The notes: generated by a model not told the origin, from the letters alone. Positions 11,868 to 22,964 are shown, counted from the first letter of the stretch. The stretch is 64,000 bases of DNA from Globodera rostochiensis (GCA_018350325.1 JAEVLN010000008.1:2046001-2110000), one strand, 5' to 3'. Program-made: numbers and translations.

Positions 11868-14580
11868 TTAAAAAAAGTATTGAAACACTTCCGCGCAGGA
11901 CTGTTTTGTGCCGCACGAGGACTCCTGCCACTTCAGACAGGTCGTGTCGATCATGTAACCGAAAAGGACACCTCCGGGGATAAAACCTAAATGAAAAAGG
12001 TAAAGCTTTTTGAGGAGAACTGACCGAGAAGACGCAAAAAGGTCCAATTGACCGCAATTCCCAGGGTTCTTTGCTGGAGTGGGATGACCCTCAGCATTAT
12101 CTGAGGGTTTAACGGAATAGCGCCGTGGGGCATTCATCGCTTTGCCTGTTGGGTGGGAATTCCGGCAGCAAAACTGGCAACGACGGAGCAAAAAAGGAGG
12201 GAGAGGAACAGCCAAACTTTCCAGCCGCAGTCCGTCGGACAAAAGCCGCCGACCAAACGAGGCGTCGCCGAAGAGTTGGCCGTTGGAGAGAAAACATTTT
12301 GCCTCAAACAGCGACAATCGGTCCAGAGAGAACCCTTAAAAGGAATCAAAACTTTGAATTGGCCATGGCACTCACAATTCCGGACACGTCTTGCCTCAGA
12401 GAGCAGCCCGCGTAGCAGGCCGAGTAATACGTACGGCCGCTGCTTCTGTCGCAGACGGGACTCCATTTGGAGTTACAGTGGCAGTCGGAATTGCATGGAT
12501 CGTCCAGCAGCCGCAGAGGGACCGAGGGGGAGGAGGAGAGGGGCCTGAAAGCGATTAATCACGGTTTATGTAAAGCTGCAGAAAGAGTCACGAACTGTTT
12601 AAGGTCGTATGCGACAGTAATTCCGACAAATTCGCGTGCAGGACATTGGATGAGCATGCAGGAGATCAGGGACAGGGCAACCCATAAAAGCAAAGAACCG
12701 GTGCAAAACAATGGGAATAGCGCCAGTTGTATACTCTCTCTCCAATCCCTCGGTACTGGCATGTCCGTGCCCAACTCACCAGATGACAGAGCAGGACCAT
12801 CTTCAGCATCCCGCCCACCTGCAACCGCAAATTCCGTACCAAAATCCCACCGACAATCACTCCTCCGGCAGCACCAAAAATGACAACAGCTAAATTTGAA
12901 GTACGCCGAATGGAGTCTTCATTTCTTACAAGACAAATACGCTCCAATGGTAGGCGTTGTGCTCAATACGATCTCCAGAATTTTTGGCATGAAAGCGGAG
13001 AACCCGTTGAGAATGATGGACTCGAAAATGCCGATGACAATGATGGCGACAAATGTTGGACTTCTCAAAATGTTCTTAAAATCCAAATTTTAAAATCTTT
13101 AAATCCAACAGGTCAGGAACAACCGCCCACTCACCCAAATGTCGTTGCTCAACAGTCTTAAGTCTTTTCTCCCCGGAATCTCTCCACTGGCGTCCGTTTG
13201 TTGTGAGACGGTGTGCATCTGAATTGTACTGTATGTGGTAAGAATTAAATGTCCCAAAACATGCCGAACTTCTTTTGCTCGACGTTTTTTGGCCTCCGGC
13301 AACTCCCGAGCGAACATATGAAAAAGAAGAGTTAGAAGAATAAGCAAATCAAGAACTGTAGAAAACCATAATCGGAAAGGCGATAATCAGAGAGGCAATA
13401 GAACAAGCGGAGAATCCGATCCACCAAGCGCCTACCCATCGAGGATCCTTTGGGTCTTTCATAGTCAACCTAAAACGGCGGTTGAAGGAAATTCAAAAGA
13501 ATCAAATTGCTTCAAGTTTTTGTTCAGTGGAATAAAGATAACCGGACTGCTCGCCCACCTGTCCATGTCAACCCTGTCAAAGTCGTCGTAGATGGTCAAC
13601 AACTTTCCACCGACGAATAGCCCCACAATAGGTCCAAGACTGGTCAGAAAGGAATGAATGGCTAAATCCAAACGATAACACTGAAATGTTTTGATTGAGA
13701 GGACCGAGATAGACGGGCGAAGACTTCTGCGACACATTTTCGTCCAAATATGCCGTCCCGAGCGAGAACAGCGGCGTTGCACCAAACCCGTGGAGGGTCT
13801 GACCGAGCAGAAACATCAGAAAATAGGCATTGGACGTGTCCAAAAAGGAGGAAGGAAGGTTCTTCGCGCGAGAATCATTTCTTAAATGGAAACAATGAAC
13901 CAAAGATCACTAGTGGAAGACGTTACCTGCTGAAAGAGCACTGGCCGTAGTCGCTGGAGTTCAGCGACGTGTTGTCCACCTCCAACGGGGCACTGACGAA
14001 ATGCGACAGAGCGCAGACCATTGAGCCCAGTGCCATTATGAGACTGCCGACGGCAATCCAACGGCCCTTATGTCCTTAAAAGGAACATTGTAGCAGACGA
14101 ATTGATTGGATGGTCTCCGTTCCGTTCAGTCTTCTCCCCACCTACCGTAATTTCCGTAGCAACAAACGGGAAACACGGCAATCAGAACAGCGAAGTCGTA
14201 CCAGCTGGAGATGATGCCTGTCTGAGTGCTGAATCTCAGGAAACGCACGCATTCAGTGCCCGCTCCCCCAAATGTAAAATACCTATTCAGGTGAAATCGC
14301 TTCTCCAACGTAGAAAGTCCCACGGGGAAAATGGCGTTGATGACAAAGGATTGGTTGAAAGCGCATCTAAACCTGCACTTTAATACCCCAACACCTTTCA
14401 TGCAAATTACATGCACAAAATGGCCAACAACCATCGGGCTGTGTGAAGCTTCTGCAGCCAATTGGAAGTGCACGGGCCGAGCCCGCAACGGAGGGACGAC
14501 GGCTTTTCGCCACCTCCGCTGAATGATTTGTGTGAGGAGGTGGAAGAGGAGCAATTCTGATTAGAAATATTGGAGAGCAT
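11868..14580 (-). CDS. Organic anion transporting polypeptide (OATP/SLCO family)
   Basis: Twelve-pass plasma-membrane carrier for amphipathic anions. ATG at 14580 gives MLSNISNQNCSSS, then RCGLGPCTSNWLQKLHTARWLLAIL. A phase-matched intron (AT|GTAATT...TGCAG) leads into NQSFVINAIFPVGLSTLEKRF and another into TGIISSWYDFAVLIAVFPVCCYG. Later exons encode the family signatures GQTLHGFGATPLFSLGTAYLDENV and LGPIVGLFVGGKLL, a cytosolic EAKKRRAKEV loop, GAAGGVIVGGILVRNLRL, and the Kazal-like extracellular cysteine cluster (CNSDCHCNSKWSPVCD, TYYSACYAGCSLRQDV at about 12390-12490). It ends with LGFIPGGVLFGYMIDTTCLKW. Stop at 11868. Tandem on the minus strand with its neighbours, but far from them. The family is unambiguous; substrate is unknown. 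Confidence 0.9.
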
Positions 14581-16157
14581 TTTCCGTTGTTGTTTGGGGG
14601 GTTATACATTCGGTTGGGCATTCTCACAATGCGATGTGGAGGGAATGTTCTCAGAAGTGGAGGAGCACGCTTCTTCTACGGGTAACGCTTGGCCATTTGT
14701 CCCCCTTTCCGCAGAGGTCGACGGCGAATCGTTCGCCTTTCTTTTTTCGCCCCCGGGCATTTTGAGGTTGGACGATTCCGCCGTCGGCAGATTGATTTTA
14801 TTGCATTATTATGAAAAGATGAATTCGACACCAATTCAATCGTCTAACAAATTTATTGTAGCCTTATAAAGGCGTAAAGTTTGATTTTGTCCGCGAAATA
14901 AAAAAAGATGGCCTTTGCCGTGTGTTTTTGTGCAGCACACACCAAGCCAAGGCCGTTTTACTTACTTAACAGATCCAATCGCCGAATGAATGAATTTTGA
15001 GTGGAATTTGTGGTTAAGGGGGGGGGGAAGGATCGATAGAAACATTTATTATTCGTTGGGCAATTGGATGGACCGACGGATCCACCTTCCGATCAGTTTA
15101 ATAAAATCAACGAACAACTGAAAGGGAAATGATCTTGAAAAATGGGAGGATGAAAAGAGCGACCCCTGTGGCGACGAAATTCGGAAAAATTTGTTTAGAA
15201 ATTTTATTTTAAGATAAAATATTTAATTGAATTGATGGAAGGTAAGCTTTCTTAAAAAGATAATTTTCTCCAACATTTTCATATTTCAATAAGCATTTTA
15301 CAAATAGGTAACGGCGGTATTTATTCGTTCGTCAGTCAAATGGTTTTGTAGATTCATTTGCTAATATACCTGCTGCTGTAAATATAATTTCCTTTTTTAT
15401 TTTTTCGATGATTAAACGTTCATAAAAAGGTTCGGATTTTTCAACATTTTTTTGGTCAATCGGAGTCATTTGATCGAAGGGGAATACTATACAACAAAGG
15501 GGGGGGGGGGTCGTATTGGACTTGGTGAACGTGTTGAATGGAATTGGAAGCGTGAAATTTTTTTGGATGGGCAAGGGGACAGAACCAGTCCCATTCCCCC
15601 CCCCCCCCTCCCATTAAATCCTCCAAAAATCCCTGTCAACCCCCCCCCCCCCCCCCCCCCTCCCCCCGCAGCCCCAATTCGTTTTTGATCCCGCCATTCA
15701 TTCGTCCAAATCGTCAACACAAAAAAGAATCACACACACCAAAGCGACAGGGTCTACAGCTTTGGCAACTTAAAACAGTGAAATGTGGAAGCGCTGACCG
15801 AACCTCAAAAAAAGAATTTTGTTTCATTTGTACTTTTCACTTCTGCTGATAACTTCGAGATTAGAAATCATTTTAAACACTTCTCTTTTCAACCAATTTT
15901 AACATTTTGCAAATGAAAATTCAATTCAAATAATTTGAGATAATTAGGGATGACATTGACATTCAACATTTGAGTATACATTTACTAAAATATTTATTAT
16001 TGTATTATTATATAATAATATAAGGATTTTTAGAAAATAGGTCACAAAATTATTTAAAATAATGGCGGTGGTGTCAACGATGATGATTTGGATAAGAAAC
16101 AAATTTCAAAGACCACTTCGGAATAGGCTAATAACAAATCGTCAAATAAGTCGTCGG
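14581..16157. other. Spacer with G and C runs, no supported gene
   Basis: Holds a G run at about 15018, another near 15500 and C runs of 10-22 between 15597 and 15667, all in AT-rich DNA. Short open frames (for example 14570-14869, plus strand) show no recognisable domain. It should contain the OATP promoter and the 3' UTR of the coiled-coil/CBM48 gene. Confidence 0.5.
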
Positions 16158-18839
16158 TCACTCGACGTTCATCCAATTGTTCTTGGTCCCATGTTCGCTC
16201 CAACATTCGGCGTATCCCGACTCCGTATGCCAAAAACCGTCACGGAGGAATCGGAACTCGTAACGCCCGGGGGGGAGGTCCAGCCAAAGGCCCCGACGCG
16301 ACGGTCTTTCGGGGAATGGTTCACACAACAAAGCGCATTCCCAGTTGACGAAACTGCCCTAAAGGCGACCCCAAAAGGTCAATTGGCCTTGGCAACCCAG
16401 CCCTCCCTCCTCACAATCAAAAACACTTCCTTATGCCCTTCAGAATCGGCGTCGAACCAACACCGTCTCAGACGGACTTCTTCCTTCAGTGCATTTTCAC
16501 TTAAAATTGGGATATTTAATTATTATAAAATGATTATTGAATGTCAGACACAAATGTGCTCGGGGTTATTTTTGTTAACTTTGAATGTTTTCTTTCCAGA
16601 GACCACCCGCCGATGCAACTCCTTCACGTACAATGTCAGCAACTTCCATTTGTGTCTGTCCAAATGCGGCTGTTTCCTGATGAGCAGAGTTCCGTCCCGT
16701 AACAATTCTTTGAGCCGATGGTCCAAGGTCACCGTTATGCTAATTTTTATACGCGGAAACGATGGATTTGATTCCTCCCCCCCCCCCTCTCTTTTACTTT
16801 TGTTCATCTCCGACTCCATTTCTTCGCTCTTTGTGTCCCAAACCGGATTCCAATTCGCCGATTCTCCACTTCGCGTCGTTCCACCAATGTGTCATCTCAT
16901 CAAGTCGCCACTCCAACTTCCTTTTCTGCTCCTCCATTTCGCCCTTCCTCGAAAGTTCGGCTTCAAGTTCGCCAACCCTTTAAACTGAGATGATCAAATT
17001 CACAGTCATCTCAAAACCTCCATTTGGTGCCGTCAAGCGTTTTGGAGAGTTCGTTTAATCGATCCTCCAGCGCTTCCTTCTCCCGTCTCATGTCCTCATA
17101 GGAAAGGTTGTTCTCCAGTCTATGCAAACAAACAAATTCCTCCATCTCAACTCCCCCCCAAGGCATTCTTCACCTCCTCTCCAGCTCGCCAATATGGTGG
17201 TGAGCCCTGTCCAGCAGATGACTTCGGTGTGCAGTTTCCGCCTCCAACTCGCCCAACCTGAAATGGAAACATCGCCGTCCAAATTGTTAAGTCAATCGCC
17301 TCACCTCCATTTCGCGTCGTTCCAGCACTGGTTCACCTCACCTAATTTCCACTCCACTTTGCTCTTCTCTTCCACTTTCCGTGTCAATTCCTCCCTAAGT
17401 CGTTCCAATTCGTCGTTTATTGTTGCAGACGGACTGAAGGAGTCACTTACTTCAAATGTTTCTAATATTTTATTCCGTTTACGTTGCGGCAACCGATGTC
17501 TCCAACTGTTTGATTCGGTTGTTCGCCTGATCTAATTCCCAGTCTCGGTGGGCCAAGGTGGCCTCTACCTCTCCCAAACGCCATTTAGTGTCGTCTGATA
17601 GTAAAATAAGGATAAATCGGAAATTTTGAAAAAAAACCAACGGCATTGTTGAGAGACTTCTCCGAGACGCCACTCCACCTTGTTCTTCAGGTTGCACAAC
17701 TCGTTGTATCGCTGCTCCTGTTCAGCACGAAGTCTGGTGGCTACCTCCTAAACCAAACAAACACATTCCTTTATTTCCTTCCGATGGCTTCTCAGAACGG
17801 ACCTGCTGACTTTCGCCTCCAAATTCTGCGACTCTGACGTCCTCTCCCCCGCTGAGCTCGCTCAATTCCTTCTTCAACGTGTCTCCATGCATTCTCAACT
17901 CGCCCACCTCCGCCCTCAGCTGTTCCCGCTCCCTATCTAGAGTGGCACTGCGCTCCTTCTCCAGCCACAACAGCTTTTCCATGCTCTTCACACTTTCCCC
18001 CAAATGGAGAGCTCTCTTCAATGAACATTCAATCAGAACCCACCATAATATGTTGGTTAAATTTATTCAAGTCAATGTGCTGGGAGTGAAACTCCACCCA
18101 GGGTTATTTTCAAAAATTCAATATTTCGGAAACCCTGACTATCTCTATCAGAGCTGGCCGTTCCAGTTTTTCAAAACAGGACAGCAAAAACACGGGGTGG
18201 ATTTTTTTTCCACACTAAATTCCCAACAGATTGGGTCATTTTTCTTTAAAGGGCGACGAACGGCACCGATAGACTATGGATTTGTTTTTTACAAAAGAGA
18301 CCGGAGTGCCGATAGGCGCCACTAATTTTTTTGAAAATTATAAAAAATCGACCCAATGGCAACTCTGGTTTATCGCCTCCCACCTGCTGTGCCTCTCGGA
18401 GCTCCAACTCCAACTGCTTGATCTTGCTCTCCAGTTGGTATTTCCTCTTGTTGGCCATCATCAATTCCTTCCCAAAGTCGTCAGTCAACTGACCGCGGCC
18501 ATTGTGAGCACCTAGAGGGAAGTGAAATTATGAAGTTGAAAGGGATGGACCTTCGTTCTCGCCCTTGAAGTGCTTCTTGTAATAGTCCCTTTCTTGATTG
18601 GAATCTTTCAGTTTCTGTTCCAGTTTGCCGAGTGCCAATCGCATGTTCTATGAATCGATGGGGTTTGCGTTTAGTCAGAACTCCCGTGGGCTTCACCTCG
18701 ACCTCCTCCTTAAGGCTGCCGTTCAAATAAACATTTTCCAAAGGTCTAAAACTATTTTTAATTTTCACGATTCGCACTTTCCGTTTCCTTCTCACCGTTC
18801 GGACGCCTCCAGTGACCGCTGTTCATTTCCGTCCGTCAT
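16158..18839 (-). CDS. Coiled-coil protein with C-terminal CBM48 (AMPK-type glycogen-binding) module
   Basis: Read from the minus strand: heptad-rich exons SLEASER|PLENVYLNGSLKEEVEV, NMRLALGKLEQKLKDSNQERDYYKKHF, FGKELMMANKRKYQLESKIKQL, EKERSATLDREREQLRAEVGEL, then several exons repeating a K-W-R-L-G-E-V/L-E unit. At the end VRLRRCWFDADSEGHKEVFLI is joined by a 56-bp intron (16359-16414) to GSFVNWECALLCEPF, LWLDLPPGRYEFRFLRDGFW and GTKNNWMNVE, then TGA at 16158. The GSFxNW tryptophan, DGxW tryptophan and NN asparagine are the CBM48 sugar-contact positions; the AMPK-beta lysine is arginine here. It may act at glycogen particles (inference). In-frame heptad sequence continues upstream of the chosen ATG (18839), so the real start may lie further right. 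Confidence 0.72.
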
Positions 18840-19456
18840 TTGTTCTTCTCCTCCCTTTTCCTCTCCGTCTCCAACTTGAAACTGTTGCAATTCTCCCAAA
18901 TTCTGCTGGCCCTTTTCCAAATGAAAAAGTTCGAATCGAAGAATATAATGTAATTAAATCTTTTAGAAATTACCTACTGAAATGTTTTTGAATTATTGGA
19001 AAAAAACGAAAAAAGGATACATTTTAACGAAGGAACGCCCTAACCTCTTGAGAAGGAAAGTGAAACCGAAAACTGTTTTACATAACTTGACAGTTTTGGC
19101 CACCCTAAAGAACTAAAAAATGAGTAAAAATAGAAAGGGGCGAAGGGAGAGCAATCAAAAAGTATCATCGAATGATTTAGGGGGAAATTGATGGTGGGAC
19201 GGCTGGCCCATTGGTTCGCAATTCCCCCCCCCCCCCCCTCACCCCTTCCCTTCCCTCCTTATCAACACATCGCGTCCCCTTTCTTTCATCAATTGTTCTT
19301 GTTTAATTAGTCCTCTCCAAGTGGAGGGGGGGGGGGGGTGGGGGTGTGGAATATGTGTTTCATTCAAAGAACGCAACCAATGGAGAACTACCTTGAGGAA
19401 AGTTCGGTTTTCTTAAGCAATTTTTACCAACAAAAGAAAAATTGGTTTTTAGGGGT

Positions 19457-19886
19457 GTATTTTTGGACGGAGGACGATTCGTTCCCGGCCGATTCGTTCA
19501 CCCCCGATTCGTTCCCCTTTTCAGAAGTTTTTTCGTTATAACTTCTTTCAAGTCTAACCAAATCAAACATTTTCGATATCATTCGAAAGCTTACAACTAG
19601 TAGAAGCTTACAAAAGCAAAAGCTAAGCGATTGGCCAAATTTCAAAAAAGTTATGGCCAATTGTAGCCAAAAAAACGGTTTCTGGCCATAACTTTTTTGA
19701 AATTTGGCCAATCGCTTAGCTTTTGCTTTTGAAAGCTTCTACTAGTTGTAAGCTTTCGAATGATACCAAAAATGTTTGATTTGGTTAGCTTTGAAAGAAG
19801 TTATAACGAAAAAACTTTTGAAAAGAGAACGAATCGGGGGTGAACGAATCGGCCGGGAACGAATCGTCTTTTTACCGTATTTTTGG
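19457..19886. mobile_element. Foldback (MULE-like) element with about 190-bp inverted arms
   Basis: Left arm 19473-19655 and right arm 19684-19868 are near-perfect inverted copies (a handful of mismatches) around a roughly 28-bp spacer. Each end holds three tandem copies of a CGATTCGTTC phrase. The 10-bp sequence GTATTTTTGG occurs directly at 19457-19466 and 19877-19886, a likely target-site duplication of 8-10 bp. No coding sequence, so non-autonomous. The duplication size and long arms fit the Mutator-like group. Confidence 0.8.
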
Positions 19887-20005
19887 GTTGCATTCTTAAA
19901 GAATTTTTCCAGAAGAAATTTTCTCTAAAATCAATTTAGGGGTCAAATTTTTGTTAACCCGAGACCAGACATTTGGATCTTGAGCATCCCTAATGCCCAG
20001 TGGGC

Positions 20006-20233
20006 CGTCGAAGTAGAGTTTGGCCGGGGACCGGGATTTTTGGGAAAACCCGGGATTGTCCCGGTCAAAAAACCGGGACTGATGGGCAAAAAAAAAGAAA
20101 ATGATTGGTAAAAAACTGGGACCATTTAAGGGAGTTTTGAAGGAATTTTGAAAACCCTGGACCAAAATTTCAATACCAAAATGGAAAAATGAACATTTCA
20201 GCACCAATCCCGGTCCCGACAACTACGTCGAAG
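20006..20233. mobile_element. hAT-like MITE with 8-bp target duplication
   Basis: Element 20014-20225 (212 bp) starts TAGAGTTTGG and ends CCCGACAACTA, with imperfect inverted ends sharing GGGACCGGGATT. It is flanked by CGTCGAAG at 20006-20013 and 20226-20233. An 8-bp duplication and TAG...CTA ends are typical of hAT elements. The interior is rich in CCGGGA and has no open frame. Confidence 0.72.
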
Positions 20234-20501
20234 TGAAGCCGTCTTAAAGGCTTTGCTGCACAAAATTCTTGATCGAAAATTCAGTTCAGCACAAAACAAA
20301 CTTAGCAAAATTTTTTGAGTTTGAAAGATTGATGAAATTTTTCTGAATTCTGCTCTTCGGACATTTGTCCGATTTGTGCGACCGGACCGGACCTTTTGTC
20401 GTTTTCCCCCACTAGCGCCGGACCTTTTGGAGCAAATGATAAAGTGAGAAAATGATTGATTGTTGACATTGGCGATTTGTGGATGCAAGCCTTCCATCAA
20501 T

Positions 20502-21128
20502 TCATCCTACCCATTCCTTCAATCGTCCCACCTCATCATCCTTCGTTAGCCGTGCAGCATCGTCCAACTCCCACTCCCAATTTGCTGCTGTTGTCCTCCC
20601 ATTCTGCTGTCGATGAAGTTGGTGCCATCTCAGCCGCTCTCTCTCAACCACCTCTTCAACTTCCTCCACATTATCCTCCAAGTCGCTCCCCATCCTTCCC
20701 TCATCCGCTTCATCCCACTCTTGATCCAGCCGATCATCATCCTTCGTCCATCTTCCATTCTCTTTTCCCCCTCCTCCATCACTTCCAGCAAATACAACTT
20801 CACCCTCCCCAAAATGCACCGTTCTGTCCCTTTTATCAACGATTCTGTCCGATTCAGCAGTCCTTTCGTCCTTTTCCCGCTGCTGGTGCTCATCTTCTTC
20901 CTTCGTGTCGTTCTCCAAGGTATTCACTCCATTTTTATTTTCAAATTTGCTCTCGATCTCCTCCAATTCTCTGTTCCTCTCCGTTTGGTGCACTTTCGTC
21001 TCTCCTCCTACCACCACCACCAAAGAAGTTCCCCCCACTTCTCGCACCCCCTCCGCTGCCTTCAGCACAACGCCATTTTGCGATTTGTGTTGGGCGTCCG
21101 GCGATTTTGCCCTATGCTTTCTTAACAA
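20502..21128 (-). CDS. Hypothetical acidic protein with a PP1-docking-like motif (exon, 5' end unknown)
   Basis: A minus-strand open frame of about 208 codons, ending in LTKDDEVGRLKEWVG and a stop at 20502. It is rich in E, D, K and R (for example LEEIESKFENKN, DNVEEVEEVVERERLRW) and contains RTVHF, which fits the R/K-x-V-x-F docking motif for protein phosphatase 1, followed by GEGEVVF. The frame has no ATG at its left edge; a TTGTTAAG|AAAGC acceptor just inside it suggests an earlier exon. Purine-rich coding strand, as in the other genes here. I do not recognise the family. The opposite-strand frame is very Pro/Leu/His-rich and looks like its shadow. Confidence 0.35.
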   Translation of the reverse strand: MLRKHRAKSPDAQHKSQNGVVLKAAEGVREVGGTSLVVVVGGETKVHQTERNRELEEIESKFENKNGVNTLENDTKEEDEHQQREKDERTAESDRIVDKRDRTVHFGEGEVVFAGSDGGGGKENGRWTKDDDRLDQEWDEADEGRMGSDLEDNVEEVEEVVERERLRWHQLHRQQNGRTTAANWEWELDDAARLTKDDEVGRLKEWVG

Positions 21129-21129
21129 A

Positions 21130-22186
21130 TTTGTGGCATCCTACTACATATGTACATATAATTTTAAATTTACCGAAATGAAGGGAAGCTAAGAATTCTG
21201 CCAGCAAAAATCCTTTTCCGGTTGCCCATTATTCATAAAAAAAAAAGCCTGACAGAAATAAGGTAATTCCATTCGTTCACTCTTTTAAATGCTCTCTCTC
21301 TCTCTCTGTTGGGTGTTTTTGTCGTAGGCAAGGAGGGGGAAAGGGCAACTGTTAAGCGATTAATTGAAGGCAAACAAACCGTCGATTTGCAATAGAAAAC
21401 TTCAGCGGGGATGGGACAGAAAGAAACGACCAAAAACATGGAGAAAAAAGACTCGCTTTGAAGGAACAAAACCACACGCCAAAAATTAGCATATTTAATT
21501 TAATGCTCAAGTTTTTAGTCAAGAATCTCGTCCCTACATATATAATATCGCGCGTATGGGCATTTTCCTCCATCTTTGCTTTTCGAGCGATAAACTAAAT
21601 GATTGAATCTTTTGAGTTGCTGACATTTTTAACAAAGCATTTTGGGCAATTCATCTTCCCCAACTTTTCGCAGCAAAAGGAGGGAGATCGATTATAAAAC
21701 AAAATAACGTTTTCATCTAACAAATAAGTGACAACGCCAAGTAAAAGCGATAAATTTTATATGTATTATTCCTACCTGCTCTTTTTGCTTTCCAAAACGA
21801 TATTAAGAAGAGAGAATGTACAGAGGAAATACAAACACATTTTTCTTTTTTGGCTGTGTAACTAACAAATAAGGTTGTCTTTCGCACAAAGCGATGGGCG
21901 GGAGAGAATTTTGTTTGGTTGCGATGTTACAATTACAACTGCGCGACGCGCAATTGCGACTTTTGTAGGCTAAACTCTTATGCAACCGCAAAGTGCGTTA
22001 ATTATTAAGCTATAATTATTTTCAATTTGATTCCCGACATTTGAGTCGGGAATTCCGGTTTCCGGACATTTTGACATCCTTACATCGATGATGCCTACCC
22101 TTCTCTTCTATAAGAACATTGGCTTTAATGTTAGATTTTTGCAGTCACATTAAATTGCAAAAAAAAACAGACAAACTCTAATCATA
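21130..22186. other. AT-rich spacer, nothing recognised
   Basis: Contains a (CT)n stretch at about 21291-21307 and otherwise unique AT-rich DNA. No exon, RNA or repeat could be supported. Confidence 0.5.
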
Positions 22187-22922
22187 GGACATTGGTGACC
22201 GATCGTTTGGGCAGTGGATCCTTTGGGCAGTGGATCGATTGGGCAGTGATCCTTTGGGCAGTGACTTTTTTTGCAAAAATTAATTAATCAGTCAATTAAC
22301 TTTTAAATATTTTTTTGTATAAAAAAACTTTTAGTTGGTTTATTATTTTTTAAATTCTAAGATATGAATAGTAGTGACTCAGAGGAAAGCTTTATTGAAG
22401 GTGAAGTCGTTTCTGAATCAGAAGAAGGAGAGTTTCATTCCGATCAGGAGGAGAATCCAATGGAGGCACCCCATCAATCAATTTAAAGTTCTTTGAGGTC
22501 ATTTCAAAAAAAGGCAAAAGCCTTCTAACTCGAGAAGGCTTCGATTATCAGTTTGAAGCGGACAGCAAAGTTGAAGACAACATACAGTATTGGAAATGCG
22601 CAAAAGTTAATTAATTAAAGTATTATAACTTATTTTTTATTAAAGAGGGTTTGCTGGTTCATATTGTCCCGGACGCATCCATGTAATTGGCCAATGGCAC
22701 AATCTGGGCGATAATAGATATAAGCTCGGACGAATTGTGAACGCAAATCATAGGCACCGCGCCGATTTAGAGAGAAAGCATTAATTTTCCCTTATAACTT
22801 ACAAACAACTTGTACTCAAAAAATTAATTTTTTAAATTATATTTCACTGCCCAAAGGATCACTGCCCAATCGATCCACTGCCCAAAGGATCCACTGCCCA
22901 AAGGATAGGGAACCGGACAATT
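22187..22922. mobile_element. TIR element with tandem-phrase ends and FLYWCH cargo
   Basis: The inverted ends are 22206-22264 and 22844-22902, each made of four copies of a TTTGGGCAGTGGATC-type phrase. Weaker terminal similarity (GGTnnCCnATC) extends the element to 22194-22914. Flanks GGACATT (left) and GGACAATT (right) may be a target duplication altered by one base. The interior carries a FLYWCH zinc-finger gene. FLYWCH domains are commonly found with Mutator-like transposases, so a MULE relationship is likely (inference). No transposase is present. Confidence 0.75.
22364..22784 (+). pseudogene. FLYWCH zinc-finger gene inside the TIR element, frameshifted
   Basis: ATG at 22364 opens an acidic N-terminus (MNSSDSEESFIEGEV, SESEEGEFHSDQEENPMEAP) that stops at a TAA at about 22485. 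One base out of frame, the sequence continues as INLKFFEVISKKGKSLLTRE then GFDYQFEADSKVEDNIQYWKCAK. A GTTAAT...ATTAAAG intron leads to GFAGSYCPGRIHV, and NANHRHRADLERKH closes with a TAA at 22782-22784. GFDYQF, YWKC, CPGRI and HRH match the FLYWCH fold with its C2H2 zinc ligands. The frame break could be a real mutation or an unrecognised splice. Confidence 0.7.
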
Positions 22923-22964
22923 ACGTTTTTTGGATAAATCTAGGCATTTTTTCTTTTCATTTAG

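Noticed and set aside
14570..14869. 99-codon plus-strand frame upstream of the OATP gene
   Set aside because: Overlaps the OATP start codon on the other strand; no signal or domain.
16062..16988. Longest plus-strand open frame in its region (308 codons)
   Set aside because: It lies antisense to the CBM48 and coiled-coil exons, whose splice-joined product has clear domain motifs; its own product shows none.
20456..21181. 241-codon plus-strand frame rich in Pro, His, Leu and Ser
   Set aside because: Composition is that of a shadow of the purine-rich minus-strand frame, with no domain and no signal peptide.
22187..22922. CRISPR-like array from the repeated TTTGGGCAGTGGATC phrases
   Set aside because: Phrases are nearly contiguous, without spacers, and mirrored at the far end as inverted repeats; the genome is eukaryotic.
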